NCBI RefSeq assembly: GCF_014193845.1
Contig: NZ_JACHZX010000002.1
Coordinates: 248,001-312,000 of the forward strand
DNA: 64,000 bases
Reading direction: 5' to 3'
Source: Sphingomonas sp. BK345
Lineage (GTDB): Bacteria; Pseudomonadota; Alphaproteobacteria; Sphingomonadales; Sphingomonadaceae
Position 1 is the stretch's first letter. Each line of letters starts with the position of its first letter. The position numbers were made by a program, and so were the translations under genes. The notes under the pieces are model-generated. The model searched no databases and had not been told where the DNA came from. It saw only the letters and a list, made by a program, of their open reading frames with translations. Shown piece after piece: positions 1-8,772 of this stretch.

Positions 1-6
1 GACCAG

Positions 7-29
7 CCCCGCCCAACCACCGGGCGGGG
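7..29 (+). promoter_or_regulatory. GC stem-loop upstream of atpF2
   Basis: A perfect 8-bp stem, CCCCGCCC pairing with GGGCGGGG around a 7-nt loop, ends about 20 nt before the b' start codon. No T-run follows, so it is not a classic terminator. In related operons the c-subunit gene lies just upstream (outside this window), and an intercistronic hairpin there could influence relative expression or message stability. The structure is directly visible; the role is inferred. Confidence 0.45.
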
Positions 30-49
30 CGCAAGGATAGCGGATCACC

Positions 50-544
50 ATGCCTCAAATCAGTCAGATCGCCGCCACCTACGCCTCGCAGATCTTCTGG
101 CTGCTCATCACCTTCGGCATCCTGTATTTCGGGATCGGCAGGCTGATGGTGCCCAGGGTGCAGGGCGTGATGGACCTGCGTGAATCGAAGATCGCGCAGG
201 ACCTCGCGAGCGCGGAGAGCGCGCGAGTCACGGCCGACACGACCGAGGCGGCGTGGAACGCCGACATGGACGCCGCGCGTGCGGCGGCCCAGGCCGAGGT
301 CGCCGCCGCCAAGGCGCGCGCCGCGGCCGCGGCCGAGGCGCAGCTCCGCAGCGCCGACGCCGATCTCGCCGAGCGAGTCGCGCACCACGACGTCGCGGTG
401 GCGAACGCCAAGGCGGCGGCGATGGTCAACGTCCAGACGATCGCGACCGAGGCGGCACAGGAGCTGGTGCAGCGCCTCGCCGGCGTCGCCGTCCCCACCG
501 AGGCCGCCAACGAGGCGGTGCGTAGGCAGCTGAACCATGGCTAA
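50..544 (+). CDS. atpF2: F0F1 ATP synthase subunit b' (second b-type stator subunit)
   Basis: A 164-residue peripheral-stalk subunit of the membrane ATP synthase. One N-terminal membrane segment (about residues 14-32, QIFWLLITFGILYF) is followed by a long Ala/Glu/Arg-rich helix typical of the b-subunit dimerisation region. Alphaproteobacteria carry two diverged b subunits, and the order b' then b fits that pattern. An AAGGATAG Shine-Dalgarno-like element precedes the ATG. Its last 8 bases overlap the start of the next gene, so the two are probably translationally coupled. The a and c subunits should lie just left of the window. Confidence 0.93.
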   Translation: MPQISQIAATYASQIFWLLITFGILYFGIGRLMVPRVQGVMDLRESKIAQDLASAESARVTADTTEAAWNADMDAARAAAQAEVAAAKARAAAAAEAQLRSADADLAERVAHHDVAVANAKAAAMVNVQTIATEAAQELVQRLAGVAVPTEAANEAVRRQLNHG

Positions 545-1154
545 CGCTCCCGCTCAACCGCCCCAGGGGCCCGCTTCCGAGGGGCTGGAGTCGCACGACC
601 TCGCCAACGGCAGCGGCTATGCCGCCGCGACCGAGCATGGCGGCGCGGGCGATCACGTCGCGCCGACCGCGCTCGGCTTCAACGACACCGGCTGGGTCGG
701 CATCGCCGCGCTGGTGGTGCTGATCGGCATGGTGATCGTCCGCGTGCCCATGACGATCGCGGCGATGCTCGACAAGCGCATCGGCGAGATCCGCCACCAG
801 CTCGACGAGGCCGCCGCGCTGCGCCGCGAGGCCGAGGCGCTGCGCGACGAATATGCCGCGCGCGCGCGCTCGGCGGAGGCGGACGCCGCCAAGATGCGCG
901 AGAACGCGCACCACGAGGCGGCGGAGATCGTCGCCAAGGCCAAGGCCGACACCGAGCAGCTGATGGACCGCCGCGCGCGCATGGCCGAGGACAAGATCGC
1001 CGCCGCCGAGCGCGCCGCGATCGCGGAGGTGCGCGCGCGCACCGCCGAGGCCGCCGCCGCCGCCGCCGCCGCGCTGATCGCGGAGCGCCACGGCGCGGAG
1101 AGCGACAAGGCGCTGGTCGACCGCGCCATCGCCGGGGTGGGCCGGCTCAACTGA
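537..1154 (+). CDS. atpF: F0F1 ATP synthase subunit b
   Basis: A 205-residue stator subunit b of the ATP synthase. A soluble, Gly/Ala/Pro-rich extension of about 50 residues precedes the single membrane helix (roughly 55-75, WVGIAALVVLIGMVIV). A long charged coiled coil follows, with the LDKRIGEIRHQLDEA segment just after the membrane. The long N-terminal extension is commoner in sphingomonads than in the roughly 160-residue enteric b subunit. The start overlaps the end of the b' gene by 8 bases. This is the last gene of the operon visible here; palindromic repeats follow. Confidence 0.93.
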   Translation: MANAPAQPPQGPASEGLESHDLANGSGYAAATEHGGAGDHVAPTALGFNDTGWVGIAALVVLIGMVIVRVPMTIAAMLDKRIGEIRHQLDEAAALRREAEALRDEYAARARSAEADAAKMRENAHHEAAEIVAKAKADTEQLMDRRARMAEDKIAAAERAAIAEVRARTAEAAAAAAAALIAERHGAESDKALVDRAIAGVGRLN

Positions 1155-1193
1155 GTGGGTAGGGGGCGTCTCGCGCGTCCCTCCGCCGCAAGC

Positions 1194-1217
1194 GTGCTCC
1201 TGCGGACGCAGGAGCCC
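1194..1217. repeat. Single-hairpin repeat, family P4 half element
   Basis: GTGCTCC-type palindrome with stem CTCCTGCG/CGCAGGAG and a 2-nt loop, 40 bp after the atpF stop. It matches one arm of the complete element at 34411-34487. The stretch 1155-1526 holds only this hairpin and the P1 element that follows; I see no gene in it. Confidence 0.7.
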
Positions 1218-1339
1218 AGGGCCACGAAGGACATCGGCCGCGATCCTGCGCTCCGGAGTACGGTGGGGATGGTGCTGACCGAGCGCGTGCCACTTGCTGC
1301 GGCCTGCGGGAAGGCGCTCTGCCCGTCCCACCTACGGGC

Positions 1340-1432
1340 GTCATCCTGAACTTGTTTCAGGATCCACCGTTCCGCGAGTGCCGCGGCAGCCGAGGCCGCC
1401 GCACCGTGGATCCTGAAACGAGTTCAGGATCA
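1340..1432. repeat. Double-hairpin palindromic element, family P1
   Basis: Two inverted arms, each itself a hairpin with stem ATCCTGAA/TTCAGGAT around a 5-nt loop, framed by GTCATCC outside and GGATCCA inside, and separated by about 40 bp. It lies between the atpF and DUF885 genes. The same family recurs at 3382, 25043 and 59587. Confidence 0.85.
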
Positions 1433-1526
1433 CGGAAGGCGGATGGTGCGGGCACGCACTTCGGTGCATCACGGCGCCTCGGCCTACCATGATCCCCACA
1501 CCGCTCCACACACCCGAGGTGACCTG

Positions 1527-3347
1527 ATGTCGCGCCCGTTCGCCGTCGCCCTGCTGCTCGCGTCCGGCCTCGCCGCGCCGCTGCCGGCACTCGCCCAGGC
1601 GGCTCCTGCCGTCGCCGCCGCTCCCGGCGACTCCGCCGAGGACGCCAAGCTCAAGGCGCTGTTCGCCACGAGCGACGAGGCGTCGCTCAAGCGCAATCCG
1701 GTCAACGCGCTGTTCCGCGGTGACCTGCGCTACGCCGACCGGCTCGGCGACCCCTTCTCGGACTCGTACATCGCCGCCGAGCGCGCCGCCGCACAGAGTG
1801 ACCTCGCCGCGCTCGAGCGGATCGACCGCGCCAAGCTGACCCGCACCGACCAGATCGCCTATGACGTCTTCCAGCAGCAGAGCACGGTCAACCTGCGCGG
1901 GCTCGCGCCCGACCTCGTGGCGCTCAACATCGTCCGCCCGCTCGACCATTTCTACGGCTTGCAGACCTTCTATCCCGAGCTCGCCTCCGGGCAGGGCGCG
2001 GCGCCGTTCAACACCATCGCCGACTATGACAACAACCTGAAGCGCAACGCGCGCTACGCCGAGCTGCTCGATCAGGCGATCGCGCGCTTCCGCGAAGGTA
2101 TGCGCGCGCGGATCGTCCAGCCCAAGCTGGTGGTGCGCAACATGATCGCGCAGTTCGACCATCTGCTCGAGGGCGGCGCGGAAGGCTCGCCGCTGTACGG
2201 CCCGGTCAAGACGTTCCCCGCCGCGATCCCGGCGGCCGACCAGGCGCGACTGCGCGCCGCCTACACGCGCCAGATCACCGAGGTGGTCAATCCGGCGCAG
2301 CGGCGCATGCGCGACTTCCTCGAGCAGGAGTATCTCCCCGTCGCGCGCGACAGCGTCGGCCTCTCGGCGATGCCGGGCGGCGACAAGCTGTACGCCTACC
2401 TGATCGAGTCGAACACGACGCTGCCGCTCTCCGCCGACAAGGTCCACCAGCTGGGTTTGAGCGAAGTGGCGCGGATCACGCGCGCGATGGAGGCGCAGAA
2501 GGCCAAGGTGGGTTTCGCCGGCTCGCTCGCCGACTTCTTCACCTTCCTGCGCGAGGACAAACGCTTCCAGCCCTCGTCCAAGGAGCAGCTGCGGCTCGGC
2601 TATGAGGCCATCGGGCGGCGGGTCGACGCGCGCGTTCGCGAGCAGTTCTCGCTGATCCCCAAGACCGCGCTCGAGATTCGCCCGGTGCCCGCTTTCAAGG
2701 AGAAGACCGACGCGGGCGGCTCCTACCAGTCGGGCACGCCCGACGGGTCGCGGCCGGGCGTGTTCTATTACAACACCTATGATCTCCCGGTCCGCTACAT
2801 GTGGGAGATGGAGACCTTGTACCTCCACGAGGCGGTACCCGGGCACCACTTCCAGATCAGCCTGGCGCAGGAGAACGAGTCGCTGCCGGCCTTCATGCGC
2901 TTCGGCGGCAACACCGCCTATGTCGAGGGCTGGGCGCTCTACGCCGAGACGCTGTGGCCCGAGCTGGGCATGGAGACCGACCCCTATCAGCGCATGGGCG
3001 GCCTCAACGACGAGATGCTGCGCGCGATGCGGCTGGTGGTCGACACCGGCATCCACACCAAGGGTTGGACGCGCGACCAGGCCATCGATTACATGCTCTC
3101 GCACTCGCCGATGGCGCGCACCGACGCGACCGCCGAGGTGGAACGCTACATCGCGATCCCGGGGCAGGCGCTGGCGTACAAGATCGGCCAGCTGACGATC
3201 TCGCGGCTCAAGGCGGATGCGGAGGCGAAGCTGGGCGAGCGCTTCGACGCGCGCGCCTTCCACGCGCAGGTGCTCGACACCGGCGCGCTGCCGATGCCGG
3301 TGCTCGAGGCGAAGATCGGTGACTGGGTGAAGGGCGGCGGGAAGTAG
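1527..3347 (+). CDS. Secreted DUF885 family protein (metallopeptidase-like)
   Basis: A 606-residue exported protein. The ATG at 1527 is chosen over upstream in-frame starts because GAGGTGACC precedes it and it opens a clean signal peptide (SRPFAVALLLASGLA, cleavage near ALAQA). The C-terminal half carries HEAVPGHH at residues 434-441 followed by EGWALYAE, the zinc-ligand-like signature of DUF885. The family is distantly related to M3-type peptidases and is usually annotated as uncharacterised. Substrate and exact activity are unknown. The gene appears to be a single transcription unit with palindromic elements on both sides. Confidence 0.88.
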   Translation: MSRPFAVALLLASGLAAPLPALAQAAPAVAAAPGDSAEDAKLKALFATSDEASLKRNPVNALFRGDLRYADRLGDPFSDSYIAAERAAAQSDLAALERIDRAKLTRTDQIAYDVFQQQSTVNLRGLAPDLVALNIVRPLDHFYGLQTFYPELASGQGAAPFNTIADYDNNLKRNARYAELLDQAIARFREGMRARIVQPKLVVRNMIAQFDHLLEGGAEGSPLYGPVKTFPAAIPAADQARLRAAYTRQITEVVNPAQRRMRDFLEQEYLPVARDSVGLSAMPGGDKLYAYLIESNTTLPLSADKVHQLGLSEVARITRAMEAQKAKVGFAGSLADFFTFLREDKRFQPSSKEQLRLGYEAIGRRVDARVREQFSLIPKTALEIRPVPAFKEKTDAGGSYQSGTPDGSRPGVFYYNTYDLPVRYMWEMETLYLHEAVPGHHFQISLAQENESLPAFMRFGGNTAYVEGWALYAETLWPELGMETDPYQRMGGLNDEMLRAMRLVVDTGIHTKGWTRDQAIDYMLSHSPMARTDATAEVERYIAIPGQALAYKIGQLTISRLKADAEAKLGERFDARAFHAQVLDTGALPMPVLEAKIGDWVKGGGK

Positions 3348-3381
3348 GGGCGCTTAAAGCTCCTCAACTCTCTCTTCTCGC

Positions 3382-3475
3382 GTCATCCTGAACTCGTTTC
3401 AGGATCCACGGCGCCGTGTAAGCGACTGCCGTGGCGCTCGCGGGACGGTGGATCCTGAGACAAGCTCAGGATGAC
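3382..3475. repeat. Double-hairpin palindromic element, family P1
   Basis: Left arm stem ATCCTGAA/TTCAGGAT; right arm stem ATCCTGAG/CTCAGGAT, a compensated A-T to G-C pair change between the two arms. It starts 34 bp after the DUF885 stop. Confidence 0.85.
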
Positions 3476-3550
3476 GGCCGTGGGGGACGGGGCGCACGTC
3501 ACGCTCCACCCCCGTTGTCCCGCGCCGCGCCAGCCCCTAGATCGCCGGCG

Positions 3551-5470
3551 ATGAACGGCAGTTACGGCCCACCCGACCGCTTCAACGAAGAGCAGGCCAC
3601 CTTCACCATCCGCGGCAGCGACGCCCCCGACCTCAAGGCGGGCGAGGCGGCTATCCGCAACGTGCTCAAGACGCTGCCGCTCAAGCCGGGCGTTTACCGC
3701 ATGCACGACGCCAAGGGCGATGTGCTCTACGTCGGCAAGGCGCGCGCGCTGAAGAACCGCGTCGCCAGCTACGTCCAGGTCGAGCGGCTGCCGAAGCGGC
3801 TCCAGCGAATGGTGTCGCAGACGCGATCGATGACGATCGTGACGACCAACAACGAGGCCGAGGCGCTGCTGCTCGAGGCGCAGCTGATCAAGCGCTACCG
3901 GCCCGCGTACAACGTGCTGCTGCGCGACGACAAGAGCTTCCCCTTCATCCTGCTGCGCGCCGACCATGACTATCCGCGCATCCAGAAGCACCGCGGCGCG
4001 CGGCGCGCCAAGGGCGATTATTACGGTCCCTTCGCCAGCGCGGGCAGCGTCAACAACACGCTCAACGCGCTGCAGAAGCTGTTCCTGCTGCGGAGCTGCA
4101 CCGACGGCTTCTTCAAGACGCGCGACCGGCCGTGCCTGCTGTACCAGATCAAGCGCTGCTCGGCGCCGTGCGTCGGCCGGATCGACACCGCCGGCTATGC
4201 CGATCTCGTGAGCGACGCCAAGAAGTTTCTCGCCGGCAAGGCCACCGACGTCCAGGCCAAGCTCGGCGCGCAGATGCAGGCGGCGGCCGAGAACATGGAC
4301 TTCGAGCTGGCCGCGGTGCTGCGCGACAGGCTCAAGGCGCTGACCTTCATCCAGGGCACGCAGTTCATCAACGCGGAAGGGGTGGGCGACGCCGACATCT
4401 TCGCGCTCGCCAGCCACGAAGGGCTGATCGGGATCGAGGCCTTCTTCATCCGCGGCGGGCAGAACTGGGGCCACCGCAGCTTCTTCCCCGCGCACACCGC
4501 CGACGTGCCCGAGGAGGAGGTGCTCACCCAGTTCATGATGCAATTCTACGAGGAGGTGCCGCCCGCGCGCACCATCCTGATCGACCGGGTGCTGCCCGAG
4601 GCCGAGCTGCTGACCCAGGCCCTGTGCGAGCAGGCCGGTCGCAAGGTGGAGCTGACCGTACCCCAGCGCGGCGTGCGCAAGCGGCTGCTCGATCAGGCCA
4701 GCCGCAACGCCAAGGAGGCGCTGGAGCGCCGCCTCGCCGAGAGCACGACGCAGGCGCGGCTGCATCGCGAACTCGCCGAACTGTTCGAGCTGGGTGATCC
4801 GCCCGATCGGATCGAGGTGTACGACAACAGCCACATCCAGGGCACCAACGCGCTCGGCGCGATGGTGGTCGCTGGCCCGGAAGGGTTCCGCAAAGGGCAG
4901 TATCGCAAGTTCAACATCAAGCAGGCCGCGACCGACGACGATTACGCGATGATGCGCGAGGTGCTCCAGCGCCGCTTCGCGCGCGCGCTGGAGGAGGACC
5001 CGGACCGCGACGGCGAGGCCTGGCCCGACCTGGTCCTGCTCGACGGCGGTCGCGGCCAGCTCAACGCCGCCAAGGCGGTATTGGAGGATCTCGGGATCGA
5101 GGACGTGTGCCTGGTCGGCGTCGCCAAGGGGCCGCACCACGGCCGCGAGGGGCGCGAGGTGTTCCACCTGATGGATGGGCGCGAGCTGACCCTGCCGGTC
5201 AACTCGCCCTTGCTCTTCTATCTTCAGCGGCTGCGCGACGAGGTGCACCGCTTCGCGATCGGCGCGCATCGCGCCAAGCGCGCCAAGGCGATCGGCGCCA
5301 GCCCGCTCGACGAAGTCCCCGGCATCGGCCCGGCGCGCAAGAAGGCGCTGCTGATGCATTTCGGCACCGGGCGTGCGGTGCGCAACGCCAGCCTGGAGGA
5401 CCTGCGCAAGGCCCCCGGCGTGAGCGCGGCGGTGGCGCAGCAGGTCTACGACTTCTACCACGCGCGCTAG
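3551..5470 (+). CDS. uvrC: Excinuclease ABC subunit C
   Basis: A 639-residue nucleotide excision repair endonuclease that makes the dual incisions beside DNA lesions bound by UvrAB. The GIY-YIG nuclease is at about residues 40-120 (PGVYRMHD ... LYVGKA). The UVR motif contacting UvrB is near 246-275 (MDFELAAVLRDRLKAL). The RNase H-like nuclease is near 424 (YDNSHIQGT, then LLDGGRGQL). A helix-hairpin-helix pair is at the C-terminus (VPGIGPARKKAL). The ATG at 3551 is the first plausible start after the repeat element; the upstream in-frame extension would translate the repeat. The N-terminus before GIY-YIG is somewhat longer than in E. coli. recO follows 38 bp later. Confidence 0.96.
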   Translation: MNGSYGPPDRFNEEQATFTIRGSDAPDLKAGEAAIRNVLKTLPLKPGVYRMHDAKGDVLYVGKARALKNRVASYVQVERLPKRLQRMVSQTRSMTIVTTNNEAEALLLEAQLIKRYRPAYNVLLRDDKSFPFILLRADHDYPRIQKHRGARRAKGDYYGPFASAGSVNNTLNALQKLFLLRSCTDGFFKTRDRPCLLYQIKRCSAPCVGRIDTAGYADLVSDAKKFLAGKATDVQAKLGAQMQAAAENMDFELAAVLRDRLKALTFIQGTQFINAEGVGDADIFALASHEGLIGIEAFFIRGGQNWGHRSFFPAHTADVPEEEVLTQFMMQFYEEVPPARTILIDRVLPEAELLTQALCEQAGRKVELTVPQRGVRKRLLDQASRNAKEALERRLAESTTQARLHRELAELFELGDPPDRIEVYDNSHIQGTNALGAMVVAGPEGFRKGQYRKFNIKQAATDDDYAMMREVLQRRFARALEEDPDRDGEAWPDLVLLDGGRGQLNAAKAVLEDLGIEDVCLVGVAKGPHHGREGREVFHLMDGRELTLPVNSPLLFYLQRLRDEVHRFAIGAHRAKRAKAIGASPLDEVPGIGPARKKALLMHFGTGRAVRNASLEDLRKAPGVSAAVAQQVYDFYHAR

Positions 5471-5508
5471 GGCTGTCGGCGGCGCGGGCGGCGCCTTATC
5501 TGTCCACC

Positions 5509-6240
5509 ATGCATCTCGCTGCCGACGCCCTGGTTCTCTCCGCCCGCGCGCACGGCGAGCACGGCGCGGTGGTGCGCGGTTTCACCCGCGACGACGGGGT
5601 GCGCCCGGGCTTCGTCCGCGGCGGGCACTCGCGCCGGCTGCGCCCCTCGCTTCAGCCCGGCAACGTCGTCCGCGGCGACTGGCGCGCGCGCAGCGACGAG
5701 CAGCTCGCCGCGCTCACCGTCGAGCTGGTGCACAGCCGCGCGCCGCTGTTCGCCCAACCGCTGCCGGCCGCCGCGATCGCGTGGCTATGCGCGCTCACCG
5801 CGGGCGCCTTGCCCGAGGCGCTGCCCTATCCGCGGCTGCACGACGCGCTCGCCGCGGTGTTCGACGCGATCGAGGCGGCGCCGAGCGCGCAGGGCTGGGC
5901 CGGCAGCGTCGCGCGCTACGAGCTGCTGCTGCTCGCCGAGCTCGGCTTCGGGCTCGACCTGAGCGGCTGCACCGTCACCGGCGCGCGCGAGGATCTGGCG
6001 TATGTCAGCCCGCGCAGCGGCGCCGCGGTGAGCCGCACCGGCGCGCTCGGTTACGAAGCGCGGCTGCTCGCGTTCCCGCCGTTCCTGCTCTCGGGCGGCG
6101 CCGCGAGCTGGGACGAGGTGCTCGCCGCGCTGGCGCTCACCGGGCATTTCCTAGCGCGCGACGTGCTGGTCGACCGCCGCCGTGACCTGCTCGCCGCGCG
6201 CGAGCGGCTGGTGGCGCGGCTCGCGCGGGCGGTTGCGTGA
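5509..6240 (+). CDS. recO: DNA repair protein RecO
   Basis: A 243-residue recombination mediator of the RecFOR pathway, which loads RecA on SSB-coated single-stranded DNA. The N-terminal OB-fold begins [20 protein letters not shown], the normal RecO opening, and the C-terminal helical region follows. The ATG at 5509 is selected because in-frame sequence upstream lies inside uvrC. With uvrC 38 bp upstream and leuB 28 bp downstream, the three may be co-transcribed. Confidence 0.9.
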   Translation: MHLAADALVLSARAHGEHGAVVRGFTRDDGVRPGFVRGGHSRRLRPSLQPGNVVRGDWRARSDEQLAALTVELVHSRAPLFAQPLPAAAIAWLCALTAGALPEALPYPRLHDALAAVFDAIEAAPSAQGWAGSVARYELLLLAELGFGLDLSGCTVTGAREDLAYVSPRSGAAVSRTGALGYEARLLAFPPFLLSGGAASWDEVLAALALTGHFLARDVLVDRRRDLLAARERLVARLARAVA

Positions 6241-6268
6241 GCGCGCGCGCCGCGCCATGCGGTGCGGC

Positions 6269-7321
6269 ATGACCGACTCCACCCTGATCGCGATCCTGCC
6301 CGGCGACGGCATCGGCCCCGAAGTGACTCGCGAGGCGCGCCGCGTGCTCGAGGCGCTCGACCTCGGACTGCGGTTCGAGGAGGCGCCCGTCGGCGGCGCG
6401 GCCTATCGCGCCAGCGGCCACCCGCTGCCGCCCGAGACGCTCGCGCTGGCCGATCGCGCCGCGGCGGTGCTGTTCGGCGCGGTGGGCGACCCGGCGTTCG
6501 ACTCGCTCGAGCGTGCGCTGCGCCCCGAGCAGGCGATCCTCGGCATTCGCAAGCATCTCGGCACCTTCGCCAACCTGCGCCCGGCGCGGATCTTCCCGGG
6601 CCTGGAGGACGCCTCGACGCTCAAACCCGAGGTGGCGCGCGCCATCGACCTGGTGATCGTGCGCGAGCTCAACGGCGATGTCTATTTCGGCGCCAAGGGG
6701 CGCGGCACCACGTCGGCGGGCAAGCGCGAGGGGCATGACCTGATGCGCTACGACGAGGACGAGGTGCGCCGCATCGCGCGCGTCGGCTTCGAGACCGCGG
6801 CAAAGCGGCGCGGCAAGCTCTGCTCGGTCGACAAGGCCAATGTGCTCGAGACGTCGCAGCTGTGGCGCGACGTGGTGATCGAGGTGGCGGCGGACTACCC
6901 CCAGGTCGAGCTGACCCATATGTACGTCGACAATGCCGCGATGCAGCTGGTGCGCAACCCGGGCGCGTTCGACACGATCGTGACAGGCAATCTGTTCGGC
7001 GACATCCTCTCCGACCAGGCGAGCATGTGCGTCGGCTCGATTGGCATGTTGCCCTCGGCCGCGCTCGATGGCGCGGGCAAGGGGCTGTACGAACCGATCC
7101 ATGGCTCGGCACCCGACATCGCGGGGCAGGGCAAGGCCAACCCGTGCGCCGCGATCCTGTCGGCGGCGATGCTGCTGCGCCACTCGCTCGGGCAGGACGC
7201 GGCGGCGGATCGTGTCGAGGCGGCGGTCGCCGCGGCGCTGACGCGCGGGCTGCGCACGCCGGACATGGGCGGTGACGCGAGCACGACCGCGATGGGTGAG
7301 GCGGTACTGGCGGGATTGTGA
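6269..7321 (+). CDS. leuB: 3-isopropylmalate dehydrogenase
   Basis: A 350-residue cytosolic enzyme of leucine biosynthesis that oxidatively decarboxylates 3-isopropylmalate with NAD. It opens with [14 protein letters not shown], the family N-terminus. It has [10 protein letters not shown] and, near the C-terminus, [21 protein letters not shown] (read here as two adjoining segments), the metal- and NAD-binding signature. Length is normal. ATG at 6269 gives [12 protein letters not shown]; an ATG four codons upstream is also possible. leuC and leuD are not in the window. Confidence 0.95.
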   Translation: MTDSTLIAILPGDGIGPEVTREARRVLEALDLGLRFEEAPVGGAAYRASGHPLPPETLALADRAAAVLFGAVGDPAFDSLERALRPEQAILGIRKHLGTFANLRPARIFPGLEDASTLKPEVARAIDLVIVRELNGDVYFGAKGRGTTSAGKREGHDLMRYDEDEVRRIARVGFETAAKRRGKLCSVDKANVLETSQLWRDVVIEVAADYPQVELTHMYVDNAAMQLVRNPGAFDTIVTGNLFGDILSDQASMCVGSIGMLPSAALDGAGKGLYEPIHGSAPDIAGQGKANPCAAILSAAMLLRHSLGQDAAADRVEAAVAAALTRGLRTPDMGGDASTTAMGEAVLAGL

Positions 7322-7407
7322 GCGCGAAACCGCGCCTCCGTCCTCGGATGTGAGGGGCAGCGCGCCCGCAGCGTGCGCCCGCGAGAAGCAGCGGGCCAAG
7401 AACTCCT

Positions 7408-8535
7408 TTACTGCCCGCCCTCGTACAGGCCGACCGCGCCGAACAGCGTCGTCAGCCCGGCGCGCTCGGCCGCGGTCAGCTCGGGGCGCCAGATCTCGAA
7501 CAGCAGTACCACCCGCGGTTCGTCGCTGTCGTTCCACGCCTCGTGCTCGATCGAATCGTCGAAGATCATCAGCTCGCCGGCGCGCACCGCGCGCTCGTCG
7601 TTGCCGACGCGCAGGCGGCAGCGCTCGGGCACGATCAGCGGCAGGTGGACGATCAGCCGCGTGTTGAGCATCCCGTTGTGCGCCGGAATGTGGGTGTGCG
7701 GTCGCAGCAGGGAGAAGAGCGCCATCGGTGAGCGCCCCGCGATGTGCGGCAGCGGTGCGGCGGCCAGCGCGGCGAGCGTCGCCGGGCAGCGCGGCGCGTT
7801 CGTGGCATGCGGCACGCCGTTCTCGAGCAGGTGGAAGGCGCTCCAGCGCGGATCGTCGAGCAGCGCATGGCCGCGGCTGGCGCGGGTCGGGTCGGCCTGC
7901 ACATAGGGTGCGGAGCCGCTGCCGCTCGCGATCAACCCCTCCAGCTCGGCGCGGATCGCCGGCGCGGCCTCGACGAGCGCGGGCGCCCAGTCGAATTCCA
8001 CCGCGTCGAAGAACTGGCGGTGCGGCAGGCCGGGGAAGAAGAAGCTGGTCGGCTGCTGGAGGTAGAGCTGCTTCTCGCCCGTCACTAGGGCCACCGCCTC
8101 GGTGAAGCGTGGGCCCGCGTCCGCGCCCGCCACCTCGGCGCGCAGATGGTCGGCGAAGCGTCGTGACGCCGCCGCGAGCCGGTCCTGCGCGGCGCGGAGC
8201 AGCGGCTGCGCGCGCTCGGCCTCGGGCGCATTCGCCAGCGCCAGCCCGTAGAACGAACAGGCGGCGCGGTCGTCTTCGGCATAGTCGCCGCGCATCACCA
8301 GGGCCTGGCGATGGCGCGGCTCGGCGGCGAGCACGCGATCCAGCGCCTCGGCCACCGCGCCTCGCTCGGCCCCCGTGCCGGCGCGCGCCTGGGCAAGCAG
8401 CAGCCACAGCTGCGGCGTCGCCACCCCGGCAGCGGCGACGCGCTCGAACGCGTCGCGCGCCGCGACCGCGTCGCCGCGCTGCAACGCCTCATATCCCGCC
8501 TGCGCCGATCGCGCGTGCTCGCTCTGTGCCGCCAT
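7408..8535 (-). CDS. Aspartyl/asparaginyl beta-hydroxylase family protein with TPR-like N-terminus
   Basis: A 375-residue protein, probably an Fe(II)/2-oxoglutarate-dependent hydroxylase. The N-terminal 120 residues look like TPR helices (GYEALQRGDAVAARDAFERV). The C-terminal half has the AspH-type core, with HIPAHNG near residue 282, then NTRLIVHLPL, and FDDSIEHEAWN near 326. The iron-binding histidines are therefore present, and the arginine expected to bind 2-oxoglutarate is plausible. The protein substrate is unknown. The gene converges with leuB and diverges from the StbB-like gene; a short AT-rich palindrome lies just upstream of its start. Confidence 0.85.
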   Translation of the reverse strand: MAAQSEHARSAQAGYEALQRGDAVAARDAFERVAAAGVATPQLWLLLAQARAGTGAERGAVAEALDRVLAAEPRHRQALVMRGDYAEDDRAACSFYGLALANAPEAERAQPLLRAAQDRLAAASRRFADHLRAEVAGADAGPRFTEAVALVTGEKQLYLQQPTSFFFPGLPHRQFFDAVEFDWAPALVEAAPAIRAELEGLIASGSGSAPYVQADPTRASRGHALLDDPRWSAFHLLENGVPHATNAPRCPATLAALAAAPLPHIAGRSPMALFSLLRPHTHIPAHNGMLNTRLIVHLPLIVPERCRLRVGNDERAVRAGELMIFDDSIEHEAWNDSDEPRVVLLFEIWRPELTAAERAGLTTLFGAVGLYEGGQ

Positions 8536-8550
8536 TCGCTCAGCGTAGAT

Positions 8551-8562
8551 TGATAATTGTCA
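8551..8562. promoter_or_regulatory. Candidate operator palindrome (TGATAATTGTCA)
   Basis: A 12-bp near-palindrome in an AT-rich island that stands out from the GC-rich background, 15 bp upstream of the beta-hydroxylase start and between it and the divergent StbB-like gene. It could be an operator or part of the minus-strand promoter. No regulator can be assigned from sequence alone. Confidence 0.3.
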
Positions 8563-8772
8563 CGATTGAAGGAGGTTGTCCGCACCGAGTGGTGCTCGGG
8601 TGGCGGAACGCTTCACGACAGCGCGCACAATCCGCGCCGACACGCGTCGCAAGCGGCGTCGCACGCTCTACAAATGGGAAGGCGAAGGCGGGAGGGACGC
8701 ATCACACTGAGGTCCGCGCGCGATCGGCGGCGATCTCGGATCGCGGCCGCCGTCAGATCGGGGGGATTGCGG

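Noticed and set aside
1443..1526. N-terminal extension of the DUF885 protein
   Set aside because: It would put 28 non-hydrophobic residues before a clean signal peptide; the ATG at 1527 has a ribosome-binding site.
3383..5461. 692-codon minus-strand open frame opposite uvrC
   Set aside because: uvrC is unmistakable on the plus strand; the antisense product has no recognisable motif.
8568..8577. Near-perfect ribosome-binding site GAAGGAGGTT between the hydroxylase and StbB genes
   Set aside because: No start codon lies at a usable distance. TTG at 8576 is too close and would give only 44 residues, ending at 8710, of basic sequence with no known family. A leader peptide is possible but not supported.
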